Assembly: GCA_038373865.1 (NCBI GenBank)
Contig: JAXGGA010002168.1
Coordinates: 62,001 to 126,000, forward strand
Length of the DNA: 64,000 bases
Direction: 5' to 3'
Source of the DNA: Uloborus plumipes
Taxonomy: Eukaryota; Arthropoda; Arachnida; Araneae; Uloboridae
Of this stretch, positions 11,187-22,360 are shown one piece after another. The number at the start of each line of letters is the position of its first letter. Position 1 is the stretch's first letter. The notes beneath the pieces were generated by a model. That model saw only the letters and a list, made by a program, of their open reading frames with translations. It ran no database searches and was not told the origin of the DNA. The translations under genes and the position numbers were made by a program.

Positions 11187-11440
11187 GACCGGAGGGTCCC
11201 GGGTTCGATCCCAGCCGATCAAAGATCCGCCGTCGTTACTAAGGGTGGCTGGGCGACGTTAAAAAAGGATCGTGGTCACAAAGTGATCCAAGTGAAACGA
11301 TACCTCTGGGGTTACTAGACCAGGGGTTTGCTCGGCCCTTGGTTCTGGTTCAAAAGAACAGAGTGCTCTTCAGGGCCCCATCTCGGTAAAACCACGAGTT
11401 GTGGTAGGTACAGGAGACCCTGGAGCGTGTGAAGTGTTCC
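11187..11440 (+). repeat. tRNA-derived SINE, copy 3 (5'-truncated)
   Basis: It begins within the tRNA-like head and keeps an excellent B box (GGTTCGATCCC, 11202-11212). It shares the body 'gatcaaagatccgccg', 'gtgaaacgatacctctggg', 'tttgctcggcccttgg' and 'accctggagcgtgtgaag' with copy 1. It ends about 120 bases before the 5' UTR exon of the thyropin gene. Confidence 0.75.
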
Positions 11441-11557
11441 CACATATACAAAGGTCGAACTGCTTCCCATCGCTAATGCATGAAATAGATTTGGTACTTT
11501 AATAATTTTCTTTTTAATACTCTCGGCGAAATAAAAGAATTCCTGTGCCTTTTCTAG

Positions 11558-11873
11558 GATACTTGTTTACCGACGATCTCGTAAACCGAAATCATGAGGA
11601 GCTTCTGCATTTTCATCGCCACATTCTGCTTGGCCGGGATCGCCCTGGCACTGACCGAGTGTGAAGAACACCGCCAGAGGGAGCAACAGTCGAACACCAA
11701 AGTCAAGCTAGTGCCCGAATGCGACGAGAACGGGGACTACAAACCTTTGCAGTGTTTTCAGGGTTCTCCCTTCTGCATGTGCTGGAGGAAGGATGGAAGC
11801 CACATCACGGAGCCATCACGTAAACTCAAAGCATGTGGATGCATCGCTCACCGTGACGAAGCTGTCTCCAGAC
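11558..11873 (+). CDS. Thyropin-like secreted protein, exon 1 (coding from 11594)
   Basis: The gene encodes a 138-residue secreted protein with two thyroglobulin type-1 domains. Such domains inhibit cysteine or related proteases in some family members, and two-domain forms occur in spider secretions. Exon 1 begins after a likely acceptor (ccttttctag, 11556-11557), so a non-coding first exon may exist upstream. ATG at 11594 opens a clear signal peptide of about 19 residues ending 'GIALA'. The first domain follows, with cysteines spaced as in TY-1 (PEC, LQCF, CMCW, ACGC). 'MCW' stands where the CWCV core is expected. The first cysteine of the second domain is also in this exon. The donor is GTAAGT at 11874, phase 1. 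Start choice: first ATG with a signal peptide. Whether it is a venom, digestive or coat protein cannot be read from sequence. Confidence 0.85.
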
Positions 11874-12288
11874 GTAAGTATCCTATATTACTAAAAACTG
11901 AGAGTATCTATTTTTCTATCTAGCTATCTATGTCAATACAATTTCTCCCGAGCGCCAGTGAACTGAAAATCGCACCAGGTATCGACAGATTGGTAATTTT
12001 TCAAGCTTTCCATTTAGATAGCTTGCTTAACGGTGCAACTTTAATTAGTAGAGATATTAATGAAAACGTCTTTCCTTTCCCTCCTGGAAATCTGGTATTC
12101 TGCTTCTTCTTTTGTTTTTGCAGCTCTTTAGTTTTTTATTTTTGAGGAAATCCTTCTTGCATTTGTTCAGAAGAATGCGGAAGCTGACAGCATGTTTGTT
12201 TTGAGCAAGAAGTGGAAAAACTAAGGCTCGTTTTTTTGAAACGAAGATTGTCCCATTCTTTCCGTTAAGGAAAAGTTACAGGAGCGAG

Positions 12289-12570
12289 CTAGGGGCGGAT
12301 ACAAGGGAAGGGCGATGGGGGCGACCGCCCCTCCCTTAGAGGACTATTTACCGACAATTTTTCAATATTGAAGTTCCAAAAATTCAGTTTTATACTAGTT
12401 TAAATGAAGTTGGACAGGTAAGTTTTGAGGCTTTACCCCGGAAATGTTTCGTAATTGAAGTCTGGATCCTTTCTCCTTTGTGATCAGTAGTAGTAAATCA
12501 GTTTGCACAGCAAAAAATAAGTAAGAAAAATCAATCGCCCTTCCATTGAAACATTTCTGGATCTGCCCAT
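12289..12570. mobile_element. hAT-like MITE with 8-bp target duplication
   Basis: The octamer GGAGCGAG occurs at 12281-12288 and again at 12571-12578, immediately flanking a 282-bp segment. Its ends (ctaggggcggata and tggatctgcccat) are imperfect inverted repeats. An 8-bp duplication is the hallmark of hAT transposition. No coding capacity. Confidence 0.65.
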
Positions 12571-13847
12571 GGAGCGAGTGTACCTTGGGATTGTTCCAGC
12601 GAAACTGGTTTAAGTTAGAGACGTGCCAAGCCGAAAATTATAATGTACTCCTTCTTAATTAATATTCCGCCACATAACGCAAGCAAGCAAGAAGCGAAGC
12701 CCCCAAAATAAATCGCCGAAGGCGGTGTACACCAACCCGCCGCAGAAGCAGAGAGTTAGCATGGAAAAACATGACTCGTTTCAAACTGAAATAGAAATCT
12801 GCTGTTAACAGCACCAAGATTGTCTTAACTAGTGATTCATGAAGTGCAATTTCGAAATTTTTGTGGTGGACCCTCCAGAACTTTCCATACATCGCATAAG
12901 ATCATCAAAATGCATTTTTTAAGCGTAATTTCGAAAAATTTCTCTGAACCCCAGAACTTATCTTCCATTACGAAGATGATTGACACAATCGCGTCTTTAA
13001 AACATCAATTTCGAAAAAAAAAATTTTTGAAAGGGCCTCGAACATTGTTCCTAACATAACCAAAAATCTGCTAAAGATGCGTTTAAAAGGCTACAATTTT
13101 GAACACTTGCCACGAGTTATTTCTTGAAACTATTCTTCTGTAACTGCAGATGGCCCAAAACCACGTTTTGTGACCGAAATTTCGAAAATTTTCTGAGGTC
13201 TATCCTCGAAACTCTTCTTCCTCGAATGTCTCCAAAAAAGTCTAAAATTGTGTTTTTTAGAAATACAATGCAGTATATTTTCCAGGAGGACAGAATAGGG
13301 GTTCTGGAGGGGGGGGGAGGGGGAGAGCTTTTTCTGAGCTAAAATTGCATTAACTTATGATCATGTTTTGCTGATGCAAAAGTGTAACTGAACTTATAGT
13401 CTGATAAATTTTAAATTAGTTTTATTCACCAAAGGTTTATATTTAAACATTTATAACTTTAAAATCGAGGTCATGTGACAAGAGTACAAAATGACTTTAC
13501 AAGGAGAGAGAGTATGCGGAGGGGGGGGGGGGATAGTTATTTTTGGGGAAAAATCGAACCCCTCCCTTGAGAAAATCCTGCGAATGCCACTGCTATACAT
13601 CTATTTTTAATACGCTTTTATTCGTTTCACATGTGGCCATGTGGGTTTGTATGTAACTCTGAATAAAAGATAAAATTCACGTTCTTTACAAATATAAAAG
13701 TAATATATTTAATTCTATTATCAATACCAAAGTCTAAACTATATTTTTCCCAATTTCAGTTTCATTAACTCTAAAAGCGTATTTTTAGTTTTTTAAACCT
13801 ATAATTAAGATTAAATGAAAAATGATCAAATAGGCTTTGTGCTGAAC

Positions 13848-13969
13848 TATATTTGAAGTTAAAAAACGTAACGTAAAGCCAAAGCCCACCACCCAATAAG
13901 GAATCCGAGAACGTAAGGTTTTCTACCTTATTTGTGCTTTATTTACGTTGATTTTTAACTTCAAATATA
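13848..13969. mobile_element. Short MITE in the thyropin intron
   Basis: The ends 'tatatttgaagttaaaaa' and 'tttttaacttcaaatata' form an inverted repeat of about 18 bases. 'acgtaa' boxes lie just inside, and the 122-bp element can fold back on itself. Confidence 0.65.
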
Positions 13970-14044
13970 ATTAAGATTATTTGCACTAAGTTTGGATGCC
14001 GGTTTACCCCAGAAACGGTTGTAAAGCATTTTTTCTTTCAACAG

Positions 14045-14181
14045 ATCTGATTGGAAACTACCACCCCCAGTGTGAAGAGGATGGCACATACAGTCGCACC
14101 CAATGTCACGGTAGCGTTGGATACTGCTGGTGCGTGGATGAGCACGGAAACAAGGTGAACAAGAGTCTCAATGATTGTTGA
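14045..14181 (+). CDS. Thyropin-like secreted protein, exon 2
   Basis: The acceptor tttttctttcaacag precedes base 14045. The exon's first two bases complete the codon started by exon 1 (C + AT, His). It encodes the rest of the second thyroglobulin type-1 domain with the diagnostic core: PQC, QC, then 'YCWCVD' with the Gly that follows, ending in a final Cys before TGA at 14179-14181. Joined, the two exons give 138 residues: a signal peptide plus two domains. The upstream part of the open frame (from 13996) is intron. Confidence 0.88.
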
Positions 14182-14200
14182 AGTCTAAGACTAATGGTGC

Positions 14201-14206
14201 AATAAA
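14201..14206 (+). promoter_or_regulatory. Polyadenylation signal AATAAA of the thyropin gene
   Basis: AATAAA lies 20 bases after the thyropin stop codon and a T-run follows it. Confidence 0.75.
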
Positions 14207-14486
14207 ACTTTTTTTTTTCGAATGTGTTGCTTGACCTTCATGTGAGAATCATACATCACTCATCATATTCAGAGGGAGCATTAAATAAAATATCTATAAT
14301 CGGGCGAATTAAAGTGGGGTAAATTTTTAAATAAGTCAATAATTTTAAATAAAAAAACTGACAAATGGATTTTGACACGTAGATTTTAGTAACTAGTTGT
14401 AGTTTTTGTAAAAATTATTTAAAAAAAATTTGATTCTTTAAAAAAAAATATAAGTTTAAATTGAAACATGTTTATATATATATATA

Positions 14487-15688
14487 CCGTCAGCTGGGGT
14501 AAGATTGGCCCTTTGAGGGTAACATTAGCCCAAAGTTAGAAAAAGTTTTGTTGTCCCGTATTGTAATCATAATGATGAGTTATCGGCCCAGACAATGCCT
14601 TACTGGATAGGTAGCACCACTGGCTTTACTGTTCATGAAGTGGAGGTTATTTCTATATTTCATATTCACTCTAGTGCTGCTCCATCTTCACTTTGAGAAA
14701 GTGGTAAAATTTGTTGTCTCTCAACTTTTACTTGTGAACGCTAATTCTTGAAGAGCTACTTGTAGGTAAGTGTATAACGATATCATATATTCAATTGTTT
14801 CAAGTATTTTTGGTGTAATAATGCTGTTACCTTTGTTATTTACAAAATAATTCGATTTTATTATTTCATGACAATTTTGGCCCAGAGTTGGGGTAACTTT
14901 GGCCCAAGATGGTGGCTGTCCTAAAGTTACCCCAAGGTACAATTTTTTCGATATAAAACTTGATTGGTACCTATTTTATAAGCAGTTGTTTAACAAAACC
15001 ACTTAAAATATTTTTATTATTATTTTAAGCACTAGTTTTTAGCTTTTTATTTTAAGCACACTGGATTTTTTTCAGGAAAAATGCCGAGAAATCGGATAAA
15101 ACCTCTTGGTACCAGAAATTAGGCCAATTACAAACCAGAAGTGTTAGAGGAGTGTTTAGAGGCTATTAAGTCTGGTGCCTTAACCCAAAGAGCTGCAGAA
15201 AACATGTATAATATACATAAGGTCTACAATAAAAAACAAACTTAAAGGGATTCATTCAAAAATGTGGGACGTGCAAGAATCTTTAGTGATGAAGAAGAGC
15301 ATGTTTTCGAACAACATTTAATAAAAATTGCAGACTATGGGTTCCCTGTAATTGAATTGGATTTTTATTTTTGTACAATACAATATTTTTCCATAAAATG
15401 AAGTTTGTTTCATTTATTCCTATTTCCACCCATTTCATGGATTTTTTTGAATTAAAAGCAGGCAAAACAACAAACTAATGTGTCTGGTGGTAATTTTATC
15501 TTGTCTAACTTTAGCCCAACCTATACTAATCGCAGGTTTTATATGGTTTAAAAGTTTTAATTTAATGATACAAGGTTTGTTCACACAGTAAGATGTATTG
15601 AAAATTAATATAATCAATGTCAAAAGACATATCGCTGATAAAACTATTACAAATCTTTAGATTTGGGCCAATGTTACCCCAGCTGACG

Positions 15689-15689
<1 letters not shown>
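14487..15689 (+). mobile_element. pogo-like DNA transposon relic
   Basis: Perfect inverted repeats CCGTCAGCTGGGGTAA / TTACCCCAGCTGACGG bound a 1.2-kb element. Subterminal 'ttggcccaa' boxes repeat inside both ends. It keeps the start of a transposase (15081-15350), described in the next entry. The right end runs into a (TA)n(TG)n microsatellite. Confidence 0.8.
15081..15350 (+). pseudogene. Psq-type helix-turn-helix of a pogo-like transposase, broken
   Basis: From ATG at 15081 the translation begins 'MPRNRIKPLGTRN', hits an in-frame stop, then continues 'NYKPEVLEECLEAIKSG' and 'LTQRAAENMYNIHK', the pattern of the Psq helix-turn-helix at the N-terminus of pogo/Jerky-type transposases. After another stop comes 'SDEEEHVFEQHLIKIADYGFPV', matching the region that follows this domain in the family. 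The catalytic domain is absent. Stops and truncation show a dead copy. Confidence 0.7.
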
Positions 15690-15740
<51 letters not shown>

Positions 15741-15754
15741 ATGTGTGTGTGTAA
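15690..15754. repeat. (TA)n(TG)n microsatellite
   Basis: An uninterrupted TA array passes into TG repeats directly at the right end of the pogo-like element. A shorter TA run also flanks its left end (about 14473-14486), as if the element landed in a TA repeat. Confidence 0.9.
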
Positions 15755-15759
15755 AACTA

Positions 15760-16500
15760 TTTCTGCTCTTTCAATTTCAATTCAGGTGGTATTTAAACAC
15801 GTAGTTGTTTAAAAAGTACAACTTAATTCCTGTTGTAACAAATTATTTCCCTTGTGCAAATACAAAATACAATTTTTGCACAATAATTTATGTTGAATGA
15901 CAAATAAACGACTGATGTTTTTCCCCCATTATTTCCGCATAGTGAAATAAGTTGATAAAACAATACCAAAACTTTAATTATTTCATGCAAGTTGATTTTC
16001 TGTGGTTATCAACTTATGCGGCCTTTTTTGTTACTGCGTAATTTAAATGCGGCCCCCAGTGTCAAAAAAGTTCCTCATCTCTGAACTAGACCAGTTGAAC
16101 TGAAATATTGTTGGGTTGTTGGCTTGCTTAGCCTCTAAAAAGTTTCAGTGTGGTCTTTGAGTACAAAATCTGGCGTGGAGCCCACACTACTTCTTTTGGC
16201 ACGTCTTAAGTAATCAATGTCTTTGATAGTTCAAAATAATGGTTGCTTGTACTCTAGTACAAAAGTTAGAAGCAACGATTCTGGAGCGAATAGAGTTTTA
16301 GACATTATCCTACATACATAAAAGTGTAGGAAACGTGCAGAATAATAATGTGAAACTGTAAGGACAACTGATATTTTTATTAGCGTCGGTGATATAAGAT
16401 TGCAAAAACGGCATGGAATGTGTACACAGAACAAAAATGCTATATAATAGTGCCTTAGAGGGAGCAAAGAAAACAATCCAAATATTTACACCCCTATGAA
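15760..16500. other. Intergenic, no recognised element
   Basis: Nothing supported beyond AT-rich sequence. Confidence 0.4.
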
Positions 16501-16572
16501 GCAGTATGTTACCGCCCCAAAGCCAGGGCTACGGCAGAAACATGCAATACCCTGCCAACTTGGTTTTTCCAT

Positions 16573-16615
16573 CAAAGGACTGCAGTTTCGGGCTTGTTAG
16601 CACTCGTCAGATCGG
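16573..16615 (-). ncRNA. Hammerhead ribozyme-like motif, decayed stem I
   Basis: Read on the minus strand: core CTGACGA (16610-16604; position 7 is free in the consensus), stem II GTGCT/AGCCC with loop AACA and one mismatch, then GAAA (16589-16586). The palindromic stem III ACTGCAGT and a C at the cleavage position (16578) follow. Stem I pairs poorly (CCGAT with CTTTG). The same unit, in better shape in stems I and II, lies at 18911-18953 on the other strand. Minimal palindromic stem III is typical of hammerheads in Penelope-like elements. Probably an inactive relic. Confidence 0.55.
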
Positions 16616-17248
16616 AATAGGATGCAACCGAGCTGGAGGCAGAAATCTTCTTATAAAGGCTAAGAGAGCCAAAAAAACTGGTAGCTAATGTGAAATTAGA
16701 ACACCAGCAAGAAACTGCAACTGAGTTGGTGGTGTATTGCATTTGCACCCCATGTTTGTTATGAATCAATGCAAAAAAAAAATGTCTTGCAATGACTAAT
16801 CTTCTATTTTTCAAAATTATTTAGTGGATTATTTGCAAAATATTGCCAAACAACAAATGCAATTCACAAATTATCACGAACCCAGATACGAGCGATCACT
16901 TTTTTTTTTCACCAAATTTGCCGACAAACCATAACATGACTTAAGTCTATATTGAACTCAAAACATTTACACTAAAAGGGAGTTAAATATCGCCTTGGGA
17001 ACATTCAAATGCAAACTAGAAGGGGAGGTGCACACAGCTAGACTCTACTCGGAGCCTACATGCAAAATTAGGATCTTCTATGCCTTACTGTTTTTATATT
17101 ATGCGAGATGCATACATACAGACATCACAGGAAAACTTGATAAATAGCTCAACTCAATGTAAAAAGAAATGAGAGGCCTAATCCAAAGCATTAGTGTAAG
17201 TAATACCATTGGCTGAATTGAAATACTAGTGACGAATTCTTTAGTTTA

Positions 17249-17806
17249 CAGTGAACTCTCACTTATACACCGCCTCATGTATGCGCCTTTTTCACTTATA
17301 CGACGATTTTAAATGGTTCCAGCACATTTCATAGCAAAATAATGATAGTATCAGTCGTTTAGGCGTCGCTCTAAAGATAAATATTTCACTTATGCGCCGA
17401 ATTTTCCGTAAAATGTAAACAAAAAATATTATTTTATTTAAAAAGTAAGCATTTTTCTTCACTTTCCCCTTTAATCCTTCACCTATTGCTCACGGAAGGC
17501 ATTTTTTCCGCATAAACTAGAGTTTGGAGAGGAACAATTACCTATTATGGATCGTTTTAAAAGGAGCAGTTTGTAATTAGGTATGTAACTTTTTTTTTTC
17601 TCTCTTTATCATTGTAGTTACGTTCCAGTAATTGCCAAACCGTAGTAATATATACCTTGTCTATAGAAATTTTCTTGTTCATGCTCTCATTAGAACCTAT
17701 GTTGCGTTTTAGTCCTTTAAATAGGCTTGTTCACTTATACGTCTCTCTCATTTATGCGCCTTTTTCTGTTGGTCCCTTGGGCCGGCACATAAGTGAGAGT
17801 TCACTG
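17249..17806. mobile_element. Tigger/pogo-like MITE, copy A
   Basis: The inverted repeats CAGTGAACTCTCACTTA and its complement bound 558 bp flanked by TA on both sides. It is highly similar along its length to the copy at 49732-50289, including the same total length. No transposase is encoded. Confidence 0.88.
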
Positions 17807-17809
17807 TAA

Positions 17810-18890
17810 ATTTGGTTTATTACTTCATATATACCAATTGCAATGTGTAGCTTTAAACTTTAAGCACTGAGTGGTACACATGCTGTACCGCAAGTCTTTT
17901 TTCCTTTGAGGACGGGGTTGAAAGCTTGGCTTCTTTCCTTTGGAGGAGTCGAAGATTTTTCCAAGATTTCATACCCCCTTACTGGTGAATTACGGCTTTG
18001 TATTCGAACTGTGAAGTCATAAAACCTAAGTGCTTGCAGTAGCACCTTCCCGTTTTCAGAGGAAAAGAGATCTGCGGTGCAACAGTTGTAGCAGCGCCTG
18101 TCTCGTAATTAAAACTTCTATACGAATAGCTCGGATCCAAAAGGTTAAAAGTAAAACAATGTAATGTAGTAAACTAGTGATATCCATTCATGCGAAATGA
18201 GGCAGAAAGAAAAAAGCACACCATCAAGCCAAAGGGGAATTTCATGATTTATTATCTTATACAAACTATACAGTAACCATCGAGACAAATTCTGGCAGTT
18301 CTCCCCCACTTCACAACCAGGAGCCAATAGAGTGAGCGAAGAGCAATCTCCAGAGGTTTGAGTTTGGCTTGAAGACACTGTCTGGGGCAGGAATTTGTCT
18401 CTTAGACCATTCTCGTGGTGAGAGAAGAGAGAGATAGAGAGAGTGAGGTGGTTTATTAGGGTTGCCACCACAGCGGTGCCCCCTTATATATATGTACAAC
18501 AAGATACACAGGTTTGGTACCCTCGTGAGTGGGAAATAAAAAAATGGGGCTTCACTTGACGTCCTTGGCAACGATTACCAGCATGTGTTATTGATTACAC
18601 AAGTCAGTGGTGCTCCCGGGAGGAGGGGGGGGGGAGAGCTTGAATCACAGAGCAGACTATGAAACTGAAATGTTTAGGGGTGTTTTATGCCCCCCCCCTA
18701 TTCTTTGAGGGTTGCTTCAGAACTTTTAATTAAGTGAACTCTGAAGAGGGGGGGGGGGTAAGTGCAATTTTGAACAGAACAAGAAATTTTTTTCATTTTG
18801 CTGAAAAAACATTAAAAGGAAACCCCTTATATATCCCCCCGGCATATATCCCTTACAAAAACATTTGTTTTTGTAAGGGATATAAGCCTC
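17810..18890. other. Intergenic with poly(G)/poly(C) runs
   Basis: No gene supported. G-runs occur at 18625 and 18748 and a C-run at 18691. A perfect hairpin around 18850-18885 (ttacaaaaaca/tgtttttgtaa) is a small inverted repeat. Confidence 0.45.
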
Positions 18891-18910
18891 CAGCTTGGTT
18901 ACTTCCTATT

Positions 18911-18953
18911 CCAAGCTGATGAGTGCTAACAAGCACAAAACTGCAGTCCTTGG
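18911..18953 (+). ncRNA. Hammerhead ribozyme-like motif with one core substitution
   Basis: Stem I CCAAG (18911-18915) pairs with CTTGG (18949-18953). The core CTGATGA is at 18916-18922. Stem II is GTGCT/AGCAC with loop AACA. Stem III is the palindrome ACTGCAGT (18940-18947), and the predicted cleavage site is after C18948 (GUC triplet). The only defect is AAA for the invariant GAA at 18937-18939 (G12 to A), which should abolish or strongly reduce cleavage. The partner copy at 16573 keeps the GAAA. Confidence 0.65.
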
Positions 18954-18979
18954 ATGGAATGACTGAGTATAATGCTTGT

Positions 18980-20660
18980 ATTAAAAGTGGGTTTGTATTC
19001 ATTTCTTGACAAAGAAGTTAACACTTTGTTAAAGAAACATGAGTCATTTTGAGACATTAGGGAAGATGGCAGGAAGGGGGGAGGGGGCAGTGGCATAGTC
19101 CTAGAAAAAAAAAGGTGGGGGAAAGCATAAGGTGCAGACATAAGTGTTGATGCAATTGCAAGGATAGCAGAATTTAATAAAAAGGAGGGATGCTTCAGTT
19201 CAAAATAAAAAAGCAGGGGATGTCTCCATATGTTCTTCCTTGATTAAACTACAGGGGGGGGGGGGGGTTCAGTGTGACTGAAATGCAATAGTACTTTCAA
19301 CTAAATCCTTTTTTAAAAAGCTTAGAGTAAAATCAAGGATTTATACTTTATTTTGCTGATAATTCTAAGGACCGTGTAGATAGAATTGAATCATATTGAA
19401 ATCAATGGAGCTGCTGTTTAAAATTTTATTGGTAATTTTAGAACAATGTAGATCTTGCTTACAGAACTGAATCGAGCCGATATTTCAAACAATAACAATA
19501 CTTAGGGCACAGCTATTAATAAGTACTAGACCTTCATCACAATTAAAGGGAGGGAATCACTGAGAGAATTAATACCATCCAGAATTCGTACTGCCGGTGG
19601 CAACCCTAGATTTATACCCAAATTCTGCTGCGTTGTGAACAACCAACACATTGACTTTACGAGATACTTTGTACATGGACTTTCAAAATATATAAAACAC
19701 TGGCTTCAATTTTCAGAAACTAGCTGGCTCATAGCCGTCTGTGATACATAGACTAAACACAGGCAGATGTAGAAAAAGCCACGAGGAATTCCAAACTCAC
19801 TATGTGAGTGCACATAAAATGCAATTATTGCATATTCACATTAAAAACACAGAAAATGCTGTCGTGTTTTCGAAATCAATGGAAAAAAATATTAGCACAA
19901 TACTTAAAAAAGAAAAAAAAAATTGCAGCAGGTGCTCACTGTGGAATTTTTTGTTCTAATAAATTATTTTCACTCAACAAATAATTAATCTCATAATCAC
20001 ATTCAGTCAGACAGTTATTCCTATTTGAACAAAGCCCCGCCATTTTTTTTCCCGACTTTATTTTACAAGCAGTAGCAATAAAAGTATGCAAAGAAAATTT
20101 CAACATTTGTGCAATAAATACAAGAATAAATACAATACATTAACTAAACAAACAAAATTAAAATCATTAATCATGAGAGAAAACTCATCATTATTCAACG
20201 TAAGCATTTATGTTTGAATACTCGGAAGTAACTTTCTATCACAAAATATTCAACTCATGAAATGATACATAGCGTATATTTTTACATAATAAATAAATAT
20301 ACAAGTGGAAATTTGCTATTAATATAAAAAAGGACAGTGAGTATATGCACAAAAATTACTATGAGAAGGGCATCATTACATGAAGCTCTCGCACAGTTCT
20401 AGCATTTCGGTCAAATGCTTCATTTCCACTCGAGCACCATGCTTAGGCAAGACCAAAATTACCGTCTATCTAAATTCCGATTTGTTCAAGAACATGACTA
20501 TGTGAAAGAAATCTGAAAGACATTTAGAAAAACACATTATTAATCTCATACATATTGGAAAATAAAACCCTTAAGATATGGTGCGTTGTGAAAAATAGAA
20601 GTTCTCAACTCTCTTAACTTAACATAATCATAACAAAAAAACATAAAAAAAACCCAATAA
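18980..20660. other. Intergenic or distal 3' region of BAZ2, AT-rich
   Basis: No exon or element boundary could be supported. A 14-base G run lies at 19254-19267. Confidence 0.4.
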
Positions 20661-20664
20661 AATG

Positions 20665-20909
20665 TGTACCTCGGAACTAGATTAATGCAAATACAAAGAT
20701 GGCAATTTTCAGTTTATTACTGCAGTGTATTTAGAATCTTATTCCGCATTGGCCCATAGAACGTTATTCTATAAAAGAAATTCTTTTACAATTTTTTAGC
20801 AGTGTTAAAAGAGCAAGAGTCCCACCCTGAGCATGTATCCGATAATCATGTTTGCTCTCTCCTAAAAAGTTACAAAAATGGACTTACGTTAGTCTGGTTC
20901 TGTGCTACA
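20665..20909. mobile_element. MITE related to the palindrome at 29814
   Basis: The ends 'tgtacctcggaactaga' and 'acgttagtctggttctgtgc' match the terminal sequences of the 140-bp palindrome at 29814-29953. Here the interior is longer and no longer symmetrical, so this looks like an older or fuller member of the same family. Confidence 0.55.
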
Positions 20910-20914
20910 GAAAT

Positions 20915-22280
20915 ATAGCAAACATTTTTGCTGCTGATTATGTTTGGAAAAATGCTATATTTTGAGCTTGACCTGCATTTAAAACCAAAACTTCAAAATC
21001 TACTAACTAACAGTTTAAATTTTTTTGGTTGAAATTGAACATCCATATATGCAAACAAATTAGTAAAATTTCCAAAAAAAAAAAAAACTTTTCATAAAAT
21101 TTTTAATGTTTCAAAAATGCTTTGGTTGAAATTTAGTGTATGTTCTTTGACAAACACACATTGCGTTTTGCATTTAAAACACTTGCTGTTCAACTATGAA
21201 TTGATAGTTTTAAGAGTTGAGAATTTCTGCACTGCAAGTTAAAAACTTACTCTTTATGATGACATTATCAGAGGTATATATATTCAGAAAGAAAATAATA
21301 AGGAAATTAAAAGTCTGAACTAGTTATAATCATAGCAGACATTTAGATTTTAAATTTTTTCCCCAATAATTTTTTCCTGAGTTATACATACTTCCCCGCA
21401 ACATTGATATATTTATATATATATATTTATTTATATATTATATACAGCATGAAGATTAAAAACAGTATGCTAGGTTTTTCTATAAAACAAAGAGAAACAA
21501 TAGCATCAGTCATAAATATTAGCAATCAACTAATACATATGTGACAATTAACAGCAAAATATAGATTTCGATAAATATTTTCCTAAATTGTAGCTTATTA
21601 AAAAAAAGAGCTTATGTCCTAACAATTGGTAGCTTAGAAAAATCAGGTCACATTAATATTTTATTTCAAAATGAAACTAATAAATTAGTGTATCACATTA
21701 ACACAGCAATAGCACCCATACTGTGAAAGTTTTGTAAAAACATAACAGATGGGGATAAACTGAAAGTTAATACATGAGTAACTGCACATCAAAATAATTT
21801 AGAAAAACATTGAAATAAAAAAAGGAATACATTCATGTGGAATTATAAAATTAAAACTAATATAATGTCAAAAAAAAAAAAGTTCAGCTTCCATTTTCTA
21901 AAAGCAAGAAATGTGTGCCTATAAATAAAGACATTTTGGCATTGATGCAATTATTATGATATACAGCTGTGAAAAATTATAGGTGCTAATTTCTGAATTT
22001 GGTACTGCTGATATTATAACAAAAACAAGATTATATTTTTTGTAGTTTTTAAAGATATAAAATGATATTAAAAGGGGTTAAATAACATAAAAAGAAATAA
22101 ATGTTAAATCTCACTAGTGCTATGCACAAAAAGACTTTGACAGCGATCGGGAAAGCAGCAAAGCCTTAGGACTTTTCCTTCCTATTGAATCTTGTTTATA
22201 TATGTTGGTTGTGGAAATAATAATTGTATCACTTCAATAACTAACACAAGTATATTGAATTAATGGTCTTTATAGCAAGG
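20915..22280. other. AT-rich sequence without recognised features
   Basis: Nothing supported. A TA-rich microsatellite lies near 21410-21445. Confidence 0.4.
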
Positions 22281-22360
22281 GTAGACTACAACATGTGTTT
22301 ATTTACCCTCGCGTTTCTCGCATTCCTGGTTCACTTGACTGGTGTCAGTGAACCATCATC

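Larger units (their letters stand above)
11874..14044 (+). other. Thyropin intron, repeat-filled
   Basis: This 2.17-kb intron separates the two thyropin exons. It contains the hAT-like MITE (12289), a small MITE (13848), two poly(G) runs near 13308 and 13520, and sequence around 12690-12740 resembling the GC-rich tail of the Helitron at 4162. Confidence 0.7.

Noticed and set aside
12650..12740. GC-rich 'cgccgaaggcggtg' segment as a second Helitron
   Set aside because: Only the subterminal phrase is shared; no TC start or CTRR end was found.
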